5,365 nt of DNA from Anaerolineaceae bacterium UBA700 (GTDB lineage Bacteria; Chloroflexota; Anaerolineae; Anaerolineales; Anaerolineaceae): assembly GCA_002298885.1 (NCBI GenBank), contig DBMK01000160.1, forward strand, positions 1 through 5,365, given 5' to 3'. The position numbers and the translations under genes are program-made. Shown here piece after piece: positions 1-5,365 of the stretch. Below the pieces are notes generated by a model, which was not told the DNA's origin, made no database searches, and saw nothing but the letters and a program-made list of their open reading frames with translations. Each line of letters starts with the position of its first letter. Position 1 is the first letter of the stretch.

Positions 1-1
1 C

Positions 2-1240
2 CCCGCCCCCACCCAGCCGCCCGCCGCCACACAGCCGCCCGCCAATACCAGCGGAATCGACTGCATGGGAGCCAAATCTGGTGATACGCTGACCATGTTC
101 TACCAGTGGTCGGGGCAGGAAGAGGCGAAACTCAACTCGATCCTCAAGCCGTTAGTCGACGCCTGCGGCATCGTCTTGAAACCCACCGCCACGCGCGACC
201 CGGCCGTCCTGGATACCCAGGTTAAAGCCGGCACCCCGCCGGATGTGGCCTTCTGGCAGATCACCCAGGCCGTTCAGTACCAGAGCCAGCTCGTGGCCAT
301 GGATACGCTCGGCGGCCACAAGGAAAACTACGCCCAGTACTTCATCGACCAGGGCACCGTTGGCGGCAAATGGCTTGGCCTGCCGGTCAAGCTGGACGTC
401 AAGACCATCATCTGGTACAGCCCGGCCGTCTTCCAGGCCAAGGGCTACACCGTGCCCACCACCTGGGACCAGTTGAACACACTGGTCGAAAAGATGGTTG
501 CGGACGGCAACGTCCCCTGGAGCACCGGCTTTGAATCCGGCTCAGCCACGGGTTGGACCGGTGCCGACTTCATCGAAGATATTCTGCTCGTCCAGAAGGG
601 CCCGCAGTACATAATGGACATCATCTCCGGCAAGGTGCCTTACAATGACGCCGGCGTGAAAACGGCCTTCCAGACCTACGGCAAGTGGGCCACCGATCCC
701 AAGTACGATATCGGCGGCGCCCAGGGCACCCTGACGACCAACTTCAACACCGCCATCGACAAGGTCTTCTCAGACCCGCCGGGCGCGCTGATGGTGCGCC
801 AGTCCGGCTTCGCCAGCGGCGAGATCACCACCAAGTACCCGACGCTCAAATACGGCACGGACTTCGACTTCTTCGGAGTGCCGGGAGCGCAGGGCCTGCA
901 GGCCGGTTATGACTGGATGCTGGCCTTCAAGGATACCCCCGCTGTGCGGGCCTTGATCGGCTACCTGACCTCAACGGTGGGCGGCCAGAACTGGGCCAAG
1001 GCCAGCTTTGACCTGACCCCCAACAAGGCCGGCGCCGGCCAGTATACCGATCCTGCCCTGGTCAAGAAGGGCGCCTTCCTGGCTGCGGCCACGGGCGTTG
1101 TACCCTCCATGGGCGACGTCATCCCCGGCGGTTTTGGGACTGCAAACTGGACCGCCATTGTGAACTACGTTAACGGTAAAGATTTGGATGCTGAACTGGC
1201 AAATGCCGCGAAAGCGCAAGCAGATGCCTTGAAAAAGTAA
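2..1240 (+). CDS. aglE: Alpha-glucoside ABC transporter substrate-binding protein, AglE-like (5' partial)
   Basis: Extracellular solute-binding protein (family 1) that captures an alpha-glucoside outside the membrane and delivers it to the permease pair encoded next. The frame is open to the window edge, so the true start, signal peptide and lipobox lie upstream. The ATG at 65 is internal, because the codons before it read as a Thr/Pro/Ala linker (TQPPAATQPPAN) ending in GIDC. That linker is what one expects between a lipidated cysteine and the mature domain. Counting from that Met, AglE-like landmarks are YQWSGQEEAKLN (13-24), ACGI (33-36), GTPPDVAFW (56-64), WSTGFESGSATGW (152-164) followed by FIEDI (169-173), LTTNF (223-227) and DPPGALMVRQ (237-246). 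The 412 visible residues are nearly a full mature protein. Cys at codon 62-64 and Cys34 may form a disulphide. The family call is from memory of AglE proteins; the exact sugar is unknown. Confidence 0.88.
   Translation, partial: PAPTQPPAATQPPANTSGIDCMGAKSGDTLTMFYQWSGQEEAKLNSILKPLVDACGIVLKPTATRDPAVLDTQVKAGTPPDVAFWQITQAVQYQSQLVAMDTLGGHKENYAQYFIDQGTVGGKWLGLPVKLDVKTIIWYSPAVFQAKGYTVPTTWDQLNTLVEKMVADGNVPWSTGFESGSATGWTGADFIEDILLVQKGPQYIMDIISGKVPYNDAGVKTAFQTYGKWATDPKYDIGGAQGTLTTNFNTAIDKVFSDPPGALMVRQSGFASGEITTKYPTLKYGTDFDFFGVPGAQGLQAGYDWMLAFKDTPAVRALIGYLTSTVGGQNWAKASFDLTPNKAGAGQYTDPALVKKGAFLAAATGVVPSMGDVIPGGFGTANWTAIVNYVNGKDLDAELANAAKAQADALKK
11..46 (+). repeat. Two-unit 18-bp tandem repeat encoding the Pro-rich linker
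   Basis: Two imperfect 18-bp units sit back to back at 11-28 and 29-46. They share the 12-mer cagccgcccgcc (14-25 and 32-43) and encode TQPPAA and TQPPAN. This is a low-complexity coding repeat in the flexible tether of the binding protein. Such units expand and contract easily, so linker length may differ between strains. Confidence 0.7.
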
Positions 1241-1257
1241 CCTCTAGTGACCGCAAA

Positions 1258-1289
1258 AGGCCCTCCCACGCACGTTTGTGGGAGGGCCT
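1258..1289 (+). promoter_or_regulatory. Intergenic hairpin between aglE and aglF (attenuator or mRNA-stabilising element)
   Basis: A perfect 12-bp stem, AGGCCCTCCCAC (1258-1269) with GTGGGAGGGCCT (1278-1289), closes an 8-nt loop (gcacgttt). It starts 17 bp after the aglE stop. No T-run follows on the plus strand, so it is not a canonical intrinsic terminator. In sugar ABC operons a structure at this place commonly protects the 3' end of the binding-protein mRNA or partly stops transcription, giving much more binding protein than permease. That role is inferred. The 3' arm contains GGAGGG, which would be the ribosome site for the ATG at 1295 and would be buried in the stem. Confidence 0.6.
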
Positions 1290-1296
1290 GAATTAT

Positions 1297-1301
1297 GGAG
1301 G
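1297..1301 (+). promoter_or_regulatory. Shine-Dalgarno site that decides the aglF start
   Basis: GGAGG at 1297-1301 lies 8 nt before the ATG at 1310 and outside the upstream hairpin, which ends at 1289. The competing ATG at 1295 has its own GGAGGG, but that sits in the hairpin's 3' arm, and the 1297 site would lie inside its coding region. I therefore prefer 1310. Confidence 0.65.
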
Positions 1302-1309
1302 ACCGACCG

Positions 1310-2242
1310 ATGGCCACAAAAGACGAACAAGTGCCAAATATCATGCGGCAGAAACCGGGCGTACCCTGGCTTTATCTCGCGCCGGCCCTGATCGTGATGA
1401 CCGCTTTTATCATCTATCCTGGGGTCACCACCTTTTACCTGAGCCTGCGCAACAATCAAAACACAGATTGGGCCAGCTCCAACTGCCAGGCAGGCCAGCC
1501 ATGCTGGGGCATTTTCGAAAACTTTCGCTATGCCCTCACCTCCGACGCCATGCTGACCGCATTCGGCAACAACATTAAATGGATCTTGCTGATGGTGAGC
1601 GGGACGGTCCTTTTTGGCCTGCTCATCGCCACCCTTGCCGACCGGGTGCGCTACGAGGCGCTTGCAAAAGCGATCATTTTCTTACCAATGGCCATTTCGT
1701 TCGTAGGCGCTGGCGTCATCTGGAAGTTCGTCTACGACTACGAAACCACCGGCAACCAGATCGGCCTGCTGAACGCCATCATCACCGGGTTTGGCTTTAA
1801 ACCAGTCTCCTTTTTGAGCGAACCCTCAATCAACACCATCGCATTGATCGTGGTCGGGGTGTGGATGTGGACCGGGTTCTGCATGACGATCCTCTCTGCC
1901 GGGTTGAAGAGCGTGCCGACCGAGATCCTCGAAGCGGCCCGCGTGGACGGCGCCTCGGAATGGCGCGTCTTCACCCAGATCATGTTGCCCATCATTTCGC
2001 CCACCATTGCGGTGGTAATTACCACCATGGTGATCAACGTGCTGAAAGTCTTCGACATCGTCTATGTGATGACGGGCGGCAACTACGGCACGGACGTAAT
2101 CGCCAACCGCATGTACAAGGAAATGTATATTAATTTCAACACCGGGCAAGCTACGGCCATTGCCATCGTGCTCATCCTGGTGATCATTCCGGCCATGATC
2201 TACAACATCCAACGCTTCCGGGCCCAGGAGGCGATAAGATGA
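1310..2242 (+). CDS. aglF: Alpha-glucoside ABC transporter permease 1, AglF-like
   Basis: Inner-membrane permease subunit of a carbohydrate-uptake (CUT1, MalF-type) ABC importer; it pairs with the next gene product to form the sugar channel. The product is 310 residues from ATG 1310, or 315 if ATG 1295 is used. Hydrophobic segments lie at about 20-42, 89-110, 121-142, 175-195, 232-254 and 282-300, the six spans usual for the family. The EAA loop that contacts the ATPase is clear at about 208-227 (EAARVDGA then LP). AglF-like stretches include ADRVRYEALAKAIIFLPMAI, VGAGVIWKFVYDY, LKVFDIVYVMTGG, VIANRMY and a C-terminal YNIQRFRAQEA. The first outer loop carries a close cysteine pair, CQAGQPC (59-65), possibly a disulphide. 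The TGA stop overlaps the next ATG. No ATPase gene is in the window; in this family a shared MsmX/AglK/UgpC-type ATPase encoded elsewhere is plausible. Confidence 0.93.
   Translation: MATKDEQVPNIMRQKPGVPWLYLAPALIVMTAFIIYPGVTTFYLSLRNNQNTDWASSNCQAGQPCWGIFENFRYALTSDAMLTAFGNNIKWILLMVSGTVLFGLLIATLADRVRYEALAKAIIFLPMAISFVGAGVIWKFVYDYETTGNQIGLLNAIITGFGFKPVSFLSEPSINTIALIVVGVWMWTGFCMTILSAGLKSVPTEILEAARVDGASEWRVFTQIMLPIISPTIAVVITTMVINVLKVFDIVYVMTGGNYGTDVIANRMYKEMYINFNTGQATAIAIVLILVIIPAMIYNIQRFRAQEAIR
2226..2231 (+). promoter_or_regulatory. Strong Shine-Dalgarno site inside aglF for aglG
   Basis: AGGAGG at 2226-2231 lies 7 nt before the ATG at 2239. Together with the ATGA overlap of the aglF stop (2240-2242) this fixes the aglG start and points to coupled translation, giving roughly equal amounts of the two permease subunits. 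Confidence 0.8.
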
Positions 2243-3417
2243 AAGCCAGCGGAACGCGTAAATTCTTCAGCAATCTGCCTGTCCACGTCATCCTGATCGG
2301 CCTGTGCCTGCTCTGGCTGCTGCCTGCCATCGGACTGCTGGTGACCTCCTTCCGCCCGATCCAGGCCATCGATTACAGCGGCTGGTGGACCGTGCTCGGC
2401 CCGGTGAGAGGCCAGACCGAATACAGCCAGTTCTGCGCCAGTTGCCACGGTACGGACGGCAAGAAACTGCCCAACGCCGACCTGACCACCCAGAGTCTCA
2501 TCCCTGCCCGCGGCTCCAGCCTGCTGGTCATGCTTAAAAACCTGGTCAATGGGCAGCCCCACCTGCAAGGAGACCCGGCGCCCAACGATGTCCAGGCGTC
2601 CAACATCGTGGCCTACTTGCAGGGCATCTCCGGCATCCAGCCTCAGCCGCGCTTCACCCTCAACAACTATATCGATGCTATCGTCGGTTACCGCGGCACG
2701 GCCACCTATACTACCGACTGCGCCAGCGGCACCCAGCCCCCGGACCTCAACTGCAACATCACCGACTTGTTCAACCCGCGCGGCATGGGACGCGCCTTCC
2801 TGAACAGCATTGCTGTCACCGTACCGGCGGTCATCCTGCCGATCCTGATTGCGGCGTTTGCGGCCTACGCTTTTTCGTGGTTCCATTTCAAAGGCCGCAC
2901 CTGGATGTTCGCCCTGCTGGTGGGCCTGCAGGTCGTCCCGCTGCAGATGACCCTCGTCCCCATTTCCCAGCTCTACGCCCAACTTCACATAAATGGAACG
3001 TTCCTCGGCATCTGGCTCTTCCACACCGGCTTCGGGCTGCCCTATGCCATCTACCTGCTGCGTAATTTCATCGGCACCCTGCCCAGGGAGTTGTTCGAAT
3101 CGGCTTACCTCGACGGCGCATCCCATTTCACGGCCTTCTACCAGCTCGTGCTGCCACTGTCGATCCCGGCCATCGCCTCGCTGGCCATCTTCCAGTTCCT
3201 GTGGGTGTGGAACGACCTGCTGGTGGCGTTGGTCTTCCTGGGCGCCTCCAACCCGGTGCTAACCTACCAGATCAGCAACATGGTCACCTCGCTGGGTATC
3301 GGCTGGCAGCTGCTCACCGCGGCCGCCTTCCTATCCATGGCGCTGCCCATGATCATTTTCTTCGCCCTGCAGCGCTACTTCGTGCGCGGCATGCTGGCGG
3401 GAGCAGTGAAGGGCTAA
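2239..3417 (+). CDS. aglG: Alpha-glucoside ABC transporter permease 2, AglG-like, with an inserted c-type cytochrome domain
   Basis: Second CUT1 (MalG-type) permease subunit, 392 residues, against roughly 280-300 for compact relatives. Domain order: cytoplasmic N-terminus and first membrane span at about 15-37; SGWW (47-50), an AglG landmark; a c-type cytochrome-like domain at about 57-132 with CASCH at 66-70; FTLNNY (139-144), where the normal AglG sequence resumes; a second insert at about 150-180 with Cys161 and Cys172; then the permease core with spans near 188-213, 222-242, 252-275, 308-334 and 354-380. Core landmarks are FAAYAF, HTGFGLPYAIYLLRN (262-276) and the ATPase-contacting EAA loop (287-306, containing DGA and LP). 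The loop after span 1 is extracytoplasmic in this family, so the haem motif lies where haem c is attached. The frame is unbroken and base composition looks uniform, so an assembly chimera seems unlikely. The cytochrome's function is unknown. Transport activity is inferred from the intact core. Confidence 0.9.
   Translation: MKASGTRKFFSNLPVHVILIGLCLLWLLPAIGLLVTSFRPIQAIDYSGWWTVLGPVRGQTEYSQFCASCHGTDGKKLPNADLTTQSLIPARGSSLLVMLKNLVNGQPHLQGDPAPNDVQASNIVAYLQGISGIQPQPRFTLNNYIDAIVGYRGTATYTTDCASGTQPPDLNCNITDLFNPRGMGRAFLNSIAVTVPAVILPILIAAFAAYAFSWFHFKGRTWMFALLVGLQVVPLQMTLVPISQLYAQLHINGTFLGIWLFHTGFGLPYAIYLLRNFIGTLPRELFESAYLDGASHFTAFYQLVLPLSIPAIASLAIFQFLWVWNDLLVALVFLGASNPVLTYQISNMVTSLGIGWQLLTAAAFLSMALPMIIFFALQRYFVRGMLAGAVKG
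2407..2634 (+). other. Cytochrome c-like domain inserted in the first outer loop of the permease
   Basis: Residues about 57-132 of the aglG product. The pattern follows small monohaem cytochromes: GQTEYSQFCASCHGTDGK (58-75) with haem-binding Cys66, Cys69 and proximal His70; then a Pro/Leu-rich stretch (LPNADLTTQS); then a helix-like LLVMLKNLVNG (95-105); and a final helix IVAYLQGI (123-130) of the kind that closes class I and CBB3-III type cytochromes. The usual G-x-x-x-Met-Pro distal ligand site reads GQPHLQG, so the Met is replaced by Leu with His108 beside it. Haem attachment would need a cytochrome c maturation system, which is not in the window. The call rests on motif and pattern only, with no alignment run. 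Confidence 0.75.
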
Positions 3418-3451
3418 AGGTGATAGTGATCGGTTATTAATTGACTTTTTC

Positions 3452-3580
3452 AGCCTCACCCCCGACCCCTCTCCTGGAACGATGAAACATGTTCCAGGCG
3501 AGGGGAGAATCATACGGCCGTCGCGTTTCTCCCCTCTCCTGAGAATAATTTTTCTCAGGAGAGGGGCTGGGGGTGAGGCT
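3452..3580. repeat. 129-bp inverted-repeat (MITE/REP-like) element between aglG and treS
   Basis: The outer 25-bp arms at 3452-3476 and 3556-3580 are inverted copies matching at 23 of 25 positions (arm start AGCCTCACCCCC). Two hairpins nest inside. The first, 3466-3505, pairs CCCCTC with GAGGGG and CCTGGAAC with GTTCCAGG around a gatgaaacat loop. The second is a perfect 15-bp stem, CCCCTCTCCTGAGAA (3531-3545) with TTCTCAGGAGAGGGG (3552-3566), around a 6-nt loop. There is no transposase gene and no open frame of note. A related copy lies after treS. This fits a dispersed palindromic repeat moved in trans or a stable RNA structure. It fills most of the 184-bp gap and may reduce read-through from the transporter operon into treS, although no T-run follows either hairpin. 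Confidence 0.8.
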
Positions 3581-3583
3581 AAG

Positions 3584-3589
3584 TAGAAT
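3584..3589 (+). promoter_or_regulatory. Possible -10 element for a near-leaderless treS transcript
   Basis: TAGAAT lies 12 nt before the treS ATG, in the short AT-rich stretch after the repeat element. Transcription would then begin at about 3596-3602, almost at the start codon. No -35 hexamer is visible at the usual distance (3561-3566 is gagggg), and no Shine-Dalgarno sequence precedes the ATG. A single weak hexamer is thin evidence. Confidence 0.2.
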
Positions 3590-3601
3590 TGAATCAATAT
3601 T

Positions 3602-5218
3602 ATGAACAACCTTTGGTATAAAAACGCGGTCTTTTACGAGTTGTATCCGCGCGCTTTCTTCGACAGCAACGGCGATGGGCAGGGTGACCTGAAAGGGGTG
3701 ATGCAGAAGCTGGACTACCTGAAAGACCTGGGAGTCGACTGCATCTGGCTGCAACCGATCTATTCCTCGCCGCTGCGCGATGATGGGTACGACATTTCAG
3801 ATTACTACGGCATCCTGCCCGAATACGGTAAACTGGCCGATTTCCGGGCGCTGGTGGAGGCCGTGCATGCCCGCGGCATGCGGCTGATCGCCGACCTGGT
3901 GCTCAACCACACCTCGGACCAGCACCCCTGGTTCCAATCCGCCCGCGCCAGCCGTTCCTCCCCTTACCGCGACTATTACGTGTGGAGCGACACCAACCAG
4001 AAATACCGGGAAACGCGCATCATCTTCCTGGACACCGAAGAATCCAACTGGACCTGGGACGAAAAAGCCGGCCAGTATTACTGGCACCGCTTCTACGCCT
4101 CGCAGCCCGACCTCAATTTCGATAATCCGGCGGTGCGCGCCGAAATGCTGAGCGTGATGAAATTCTGGCTCGAGCAGGGCATCGACGGCTTCCGCGCCGA
4201 TGCTGTACCGTACCTGTTCGAACGCGAGGGCACGAACTGCGAGAACCTGCCCGAAACCCACGCCTATCTCAAGGACCTGCGCCGTTACCTGGACCAGAAC
4301 CACCCGGAGTGCATCCTGCTGTGTGAGGCCAACCAGTGGCCTGAGGACGTGCGCCCATATTTCGGCGACGGGGATGAGTTCCATATGGGTTTTCACTTCC
4401 CGGCCATGCCGCGCCTCTTCAAGTCCATCCGCTCCGGCGACGCCTCCTCCCTGGTCGATATTTTGAAGCGCACGCCCCCCATTCCGGACAACTGCCAGTG
4501 GTGTATCTTCCTGCGCAACCACGACGAGCTGACCCTGGAAATGGTCACCGAGGAGGAGCGCCAATGGATGTGGCGCGAGTTTGCGCCCGAGCCGCGCATG
4601 CGCCTCAACCTGGGCATCCGCCGCCGCCTGACGCCTCTGCTGGATAACGATCCCAGCAAGCTCGGGCTGGCGTACTCGCTGTTGTTCACGCTGCCTGGCT
4701 CGCCGATCATTTATTACGGCGACGAGATCGGCATGGGCGATAACATCTGGCTCGATGACCGCAACGGGGTGCGCACGCCCATGCAGTGGACGAACGGCGC
4801 CAACGCTGGCTTTTCCACCGCGCCTCCCGAAGCGCTGTACCTCCCGGTTATCGACGACCCGGTCTACGGTCCGCAGCGGATCAACGTGGTCGACCAGGCC
4901 GCCGATCCGGGTTCGCTGTACCACCTGGTGAAGCGCATGATCGCCCTGCGCAAGAAGCACCCGGCGCTGGGCACCGGCCGGTTGGAATGGGCCGCCGGGA
5001 CCGAAAACCCGGCCGTGCTCACCTATTTCCGCATCTCCCTCGATGAAACGATCCTGGTGGTACACAATTTCAGCGCCGCGCCCCAAAATGCAGCCCTGGC
5101 GGTAACGCCGGACAGCCATTTCGAGGACCTGCTGAGCGGCGAAAAAATGATCGCCGGCGCAGATGGAGTTTTGCGGTTGAATTTGAAACCGCATGCATAT
5201 TTGTGGCTGAGAGCGTAG
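3602..5218 (+). CDS. treS: Trehalose synthase (maltose alpha-D-glucosyltransferase, EC 5.4.99.16), GH13
   Basis: Cytoplasmic enzyme that interconverts maltose and trehalose by intramolecular glucosyl transfer. The 538-residue product starts at the ATG where the family starts ([15 protein letters not shown], 5-19), with no signal peptide. The four GH13 conserved regions are present: DLVLNHTS (98-105); [10 protein letters not shown] (196-205) with nucleophile Asp200; [10 protein letters not shown] (236-245) with acid/base Glu242; and FLRNHDEL (303-310) with Asp308. TreS-type signatures are [25 protein letters not shown] (208-221), the calcium-loop-like DSNGDGQGD (21-29), [12 protein letters not shown] (371-382) and [10 protein letters not shown] (387-396). 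A beta-sandwich C-terminal domain follows from about 460. Length fits a stand-alone TreS without the maltokinase (Pep2) fusion. No clear ribosome site precedes it. Placement after an alpha-glucoside importer suggests it acts on imported maltose or trehalose. Sucrose- or isomaltose-isomerising relatives are a less likely reading. Confidence 0.95.
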   Translation: MNNLWYKNAVFYELYPRAFFDSNGDGQGDLKGVMQKLDYLKDLGVDCIWLQPIYSSPLRDDGYDISDYYGILPEYGKLADFRALVEAVHARGMRLIADLVLNHTSDQHPWFQSARASRSSPYRDYYVWSDTNQKYRETRIIFLDTEESNWTWDEKAGQYYWHRFYASQPDLNFDNPAVRAEMLSVMKFWLEQGIDGFRADAVPYLFEREGTNCENLPETHAYLKDLRRYLDQNHPECILLCEANQWPEDVRPYFGDGDEFHMGFHFPAMPRLFKSIRSGDASSLVDILKRTPPIPDNCQWCIFLRNHDELTLEMVTEEERQWMWREFAPEPRMRLNLGIRRRLTPLLDNDPSKLGLAYSLLFTLPGSPIIYYGDEIGMGDNIWLDDRNGVRTPMQWTNGANAGFSTAPPEALYLPVIDDPVYGPQRINVVDQAADPGSLYHLVKRMIALRKKHPALGTGRLEWAAGTENPAVLTYFRISLDETILVVHNFSAAPQNAALAVTPDSHFEDLLSGEKMIAGADGVLRLNLKPHAYLWLRA

Positions 5219-5241
5219 ACATTTAGGGTTTCGCCAATCCA

Positions 5242-5296
5242 CCTCACCCCCCGGCCCCCTCTCCTGGAGCGGTGAAACATACTCCAGGAGAGGGGG
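5242..5296 (+). repeat. Second copy of the C-rich palindromic repeat, after treS
   Basis: This copy begins with cctcacccccc and closely matches 3454-3505, keeping the cctctcctgga core and the tgaaacat loop. It folds into a perfect 15-bp stem, CCCCCTCTCCTGGAG (5255-5269) with CTCCAGGAGAGGGGG (5282-5296), around a 12-nt loop. The stem bases differ from the first copy in compensated pairs (GGAAC/GTTCC against GGAG/CTCC), so the structure is kept while the sequence drifts. The nearest T-run, 5306-5310, is 9 nt beyond the stem, too far for a classic terminator. Confidence 0.75.
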
Positions 5297-5322
5297 TGAT
5301 AGCCGTTTTTATTATTAAGACC

Positions 5323-5355
5323 TGACAGGTTTTTCAAACCTGTCACCTTATTTTT
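5323..5355 (+). terminator. Probable intrinsic terminator downstream of treS
   Basis: A perfect 10-bp stem, TGACAGGTTT (5323-5332) with AAACCTGTCA (5336-5345), closes a 3-nt loop. After two bases it is followed by TTATTTTT (5348-5355). The stem is only moderately GC-rich. The palindrome also resembles a dispersed intergenic repeat I associate with some Chloroflexota, so it may be both a repeat and a terminator. Confidence 0.5.
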
Positions 5356-5365
5356 GCGCAAACAG

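Noticed and set aside
65..67. ATG as the true start of the binding protein
   Set aside because: The frame is open to the window edge and encodes a Pro/Thr/Ala linker of the type found after a lipobox. Starting here would leave an exported protein without a signal peptide.
2200..3126. Minus-strand open frame (308 codons) opposite aglG and the cytochrome insert
   Set aside because: It is opposite a coherent permease and cytochrome reading and gives a repetitive Gly/Gln/Asp/Arg-rich product without a family signature.
3441..3446. TTGACT as a -35 box for treS
   Set aside because: A -10 box at the usual spacing would fall in the C-rich repeat arm, where nothing resembles TATAAT.
3531..3566. Intrinsic terminator after aglG
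   Set aside because: The 15-bp stem is strong but is followed by ctgggggtgagg, with no T-run. It is better described as part of the inverted-repeat element.
3437..3754. Minus-strand frames across the repeats, such as those containing MFHRSRRG
   Set aside because: The same peptide appears at both repeat copies because it is a translation of the palindromic repeat itself. There is no supporting start context or protein family.
3797..5242. Long minus-strand open frame (481 codons) opposite treS
   Set aside because: It lies opposite a full-length, clearly recognised treS. Its translation is low-complexity (rich in Val, Gly, Arg, Gln, His) with no recognisable motif, as expected antisense to GC-rich codons.
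3452..5296. CRISPR array
   Set aside because: Only scattered, inverted palindromic copies are present, separated by a whole gene, with no regular repeat and spacer spacing.

Overview
The window is a GC-rich, entirely plus-strand carbohydrate-uptake and conversion locus. The host is most likely a member of the Chloroflexota, perhaps Anaerolineae. I base this on the Thr/Pro/Ala-rich linker of the binding protein, the AglEFG-type transporter, and C-rich palindromic intergenic repeats of a kind I associate with that phylum. The taxonomic guess is an inference and I hold it at about 0.6.

Layout: positions 2-1240 carry a 5'-truncated extracellular solute-binding protein resembling AglE. A 69-bp gap to the chosen aglF start follows and holds a perfect 12-bp hairpin. 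Positions 1310-2242 encode the first permease (AglF type), which overlaps by ATGA with the second permease (AglG type, 2239-3417). A 184-bp intergenic region (3418-3601) is dominated by a 129-bp inverted-repeat element. Positions 3602-5218 encode trehalose synthase (TreS, GH13). The last 147 bp hold another copy of the same repeat and a terminator-like palindrome.

The unusual part is the second permease. Between its first membrane segment and the rest of the AglG-type core lies an in-frame stretch of about 75 residues that reads as a c-type cytochrome domain, with a CASCH haem-binding motif. The predicted topology puts it on the outer face of the membrane, the side where haem c is attached. 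A second cysteine-containing insert of about 30 residues follows it. The expected distal methionine of the cytochrome appears to be missing, and a histidine lies next to that position.

Working model: the binding protein captures an alpha-glucoside (maltose, trehalose, sucrose or similar), the two permeases move it across the membrane with an ATPase encoded elsewhere, and TreS interconverts maltose and trehalose in the cytoplasm. What a haem domain does inside a sugar permease cannot be read from the sequence. Redox sensing, electron transfer or a purely structural role are all possible.
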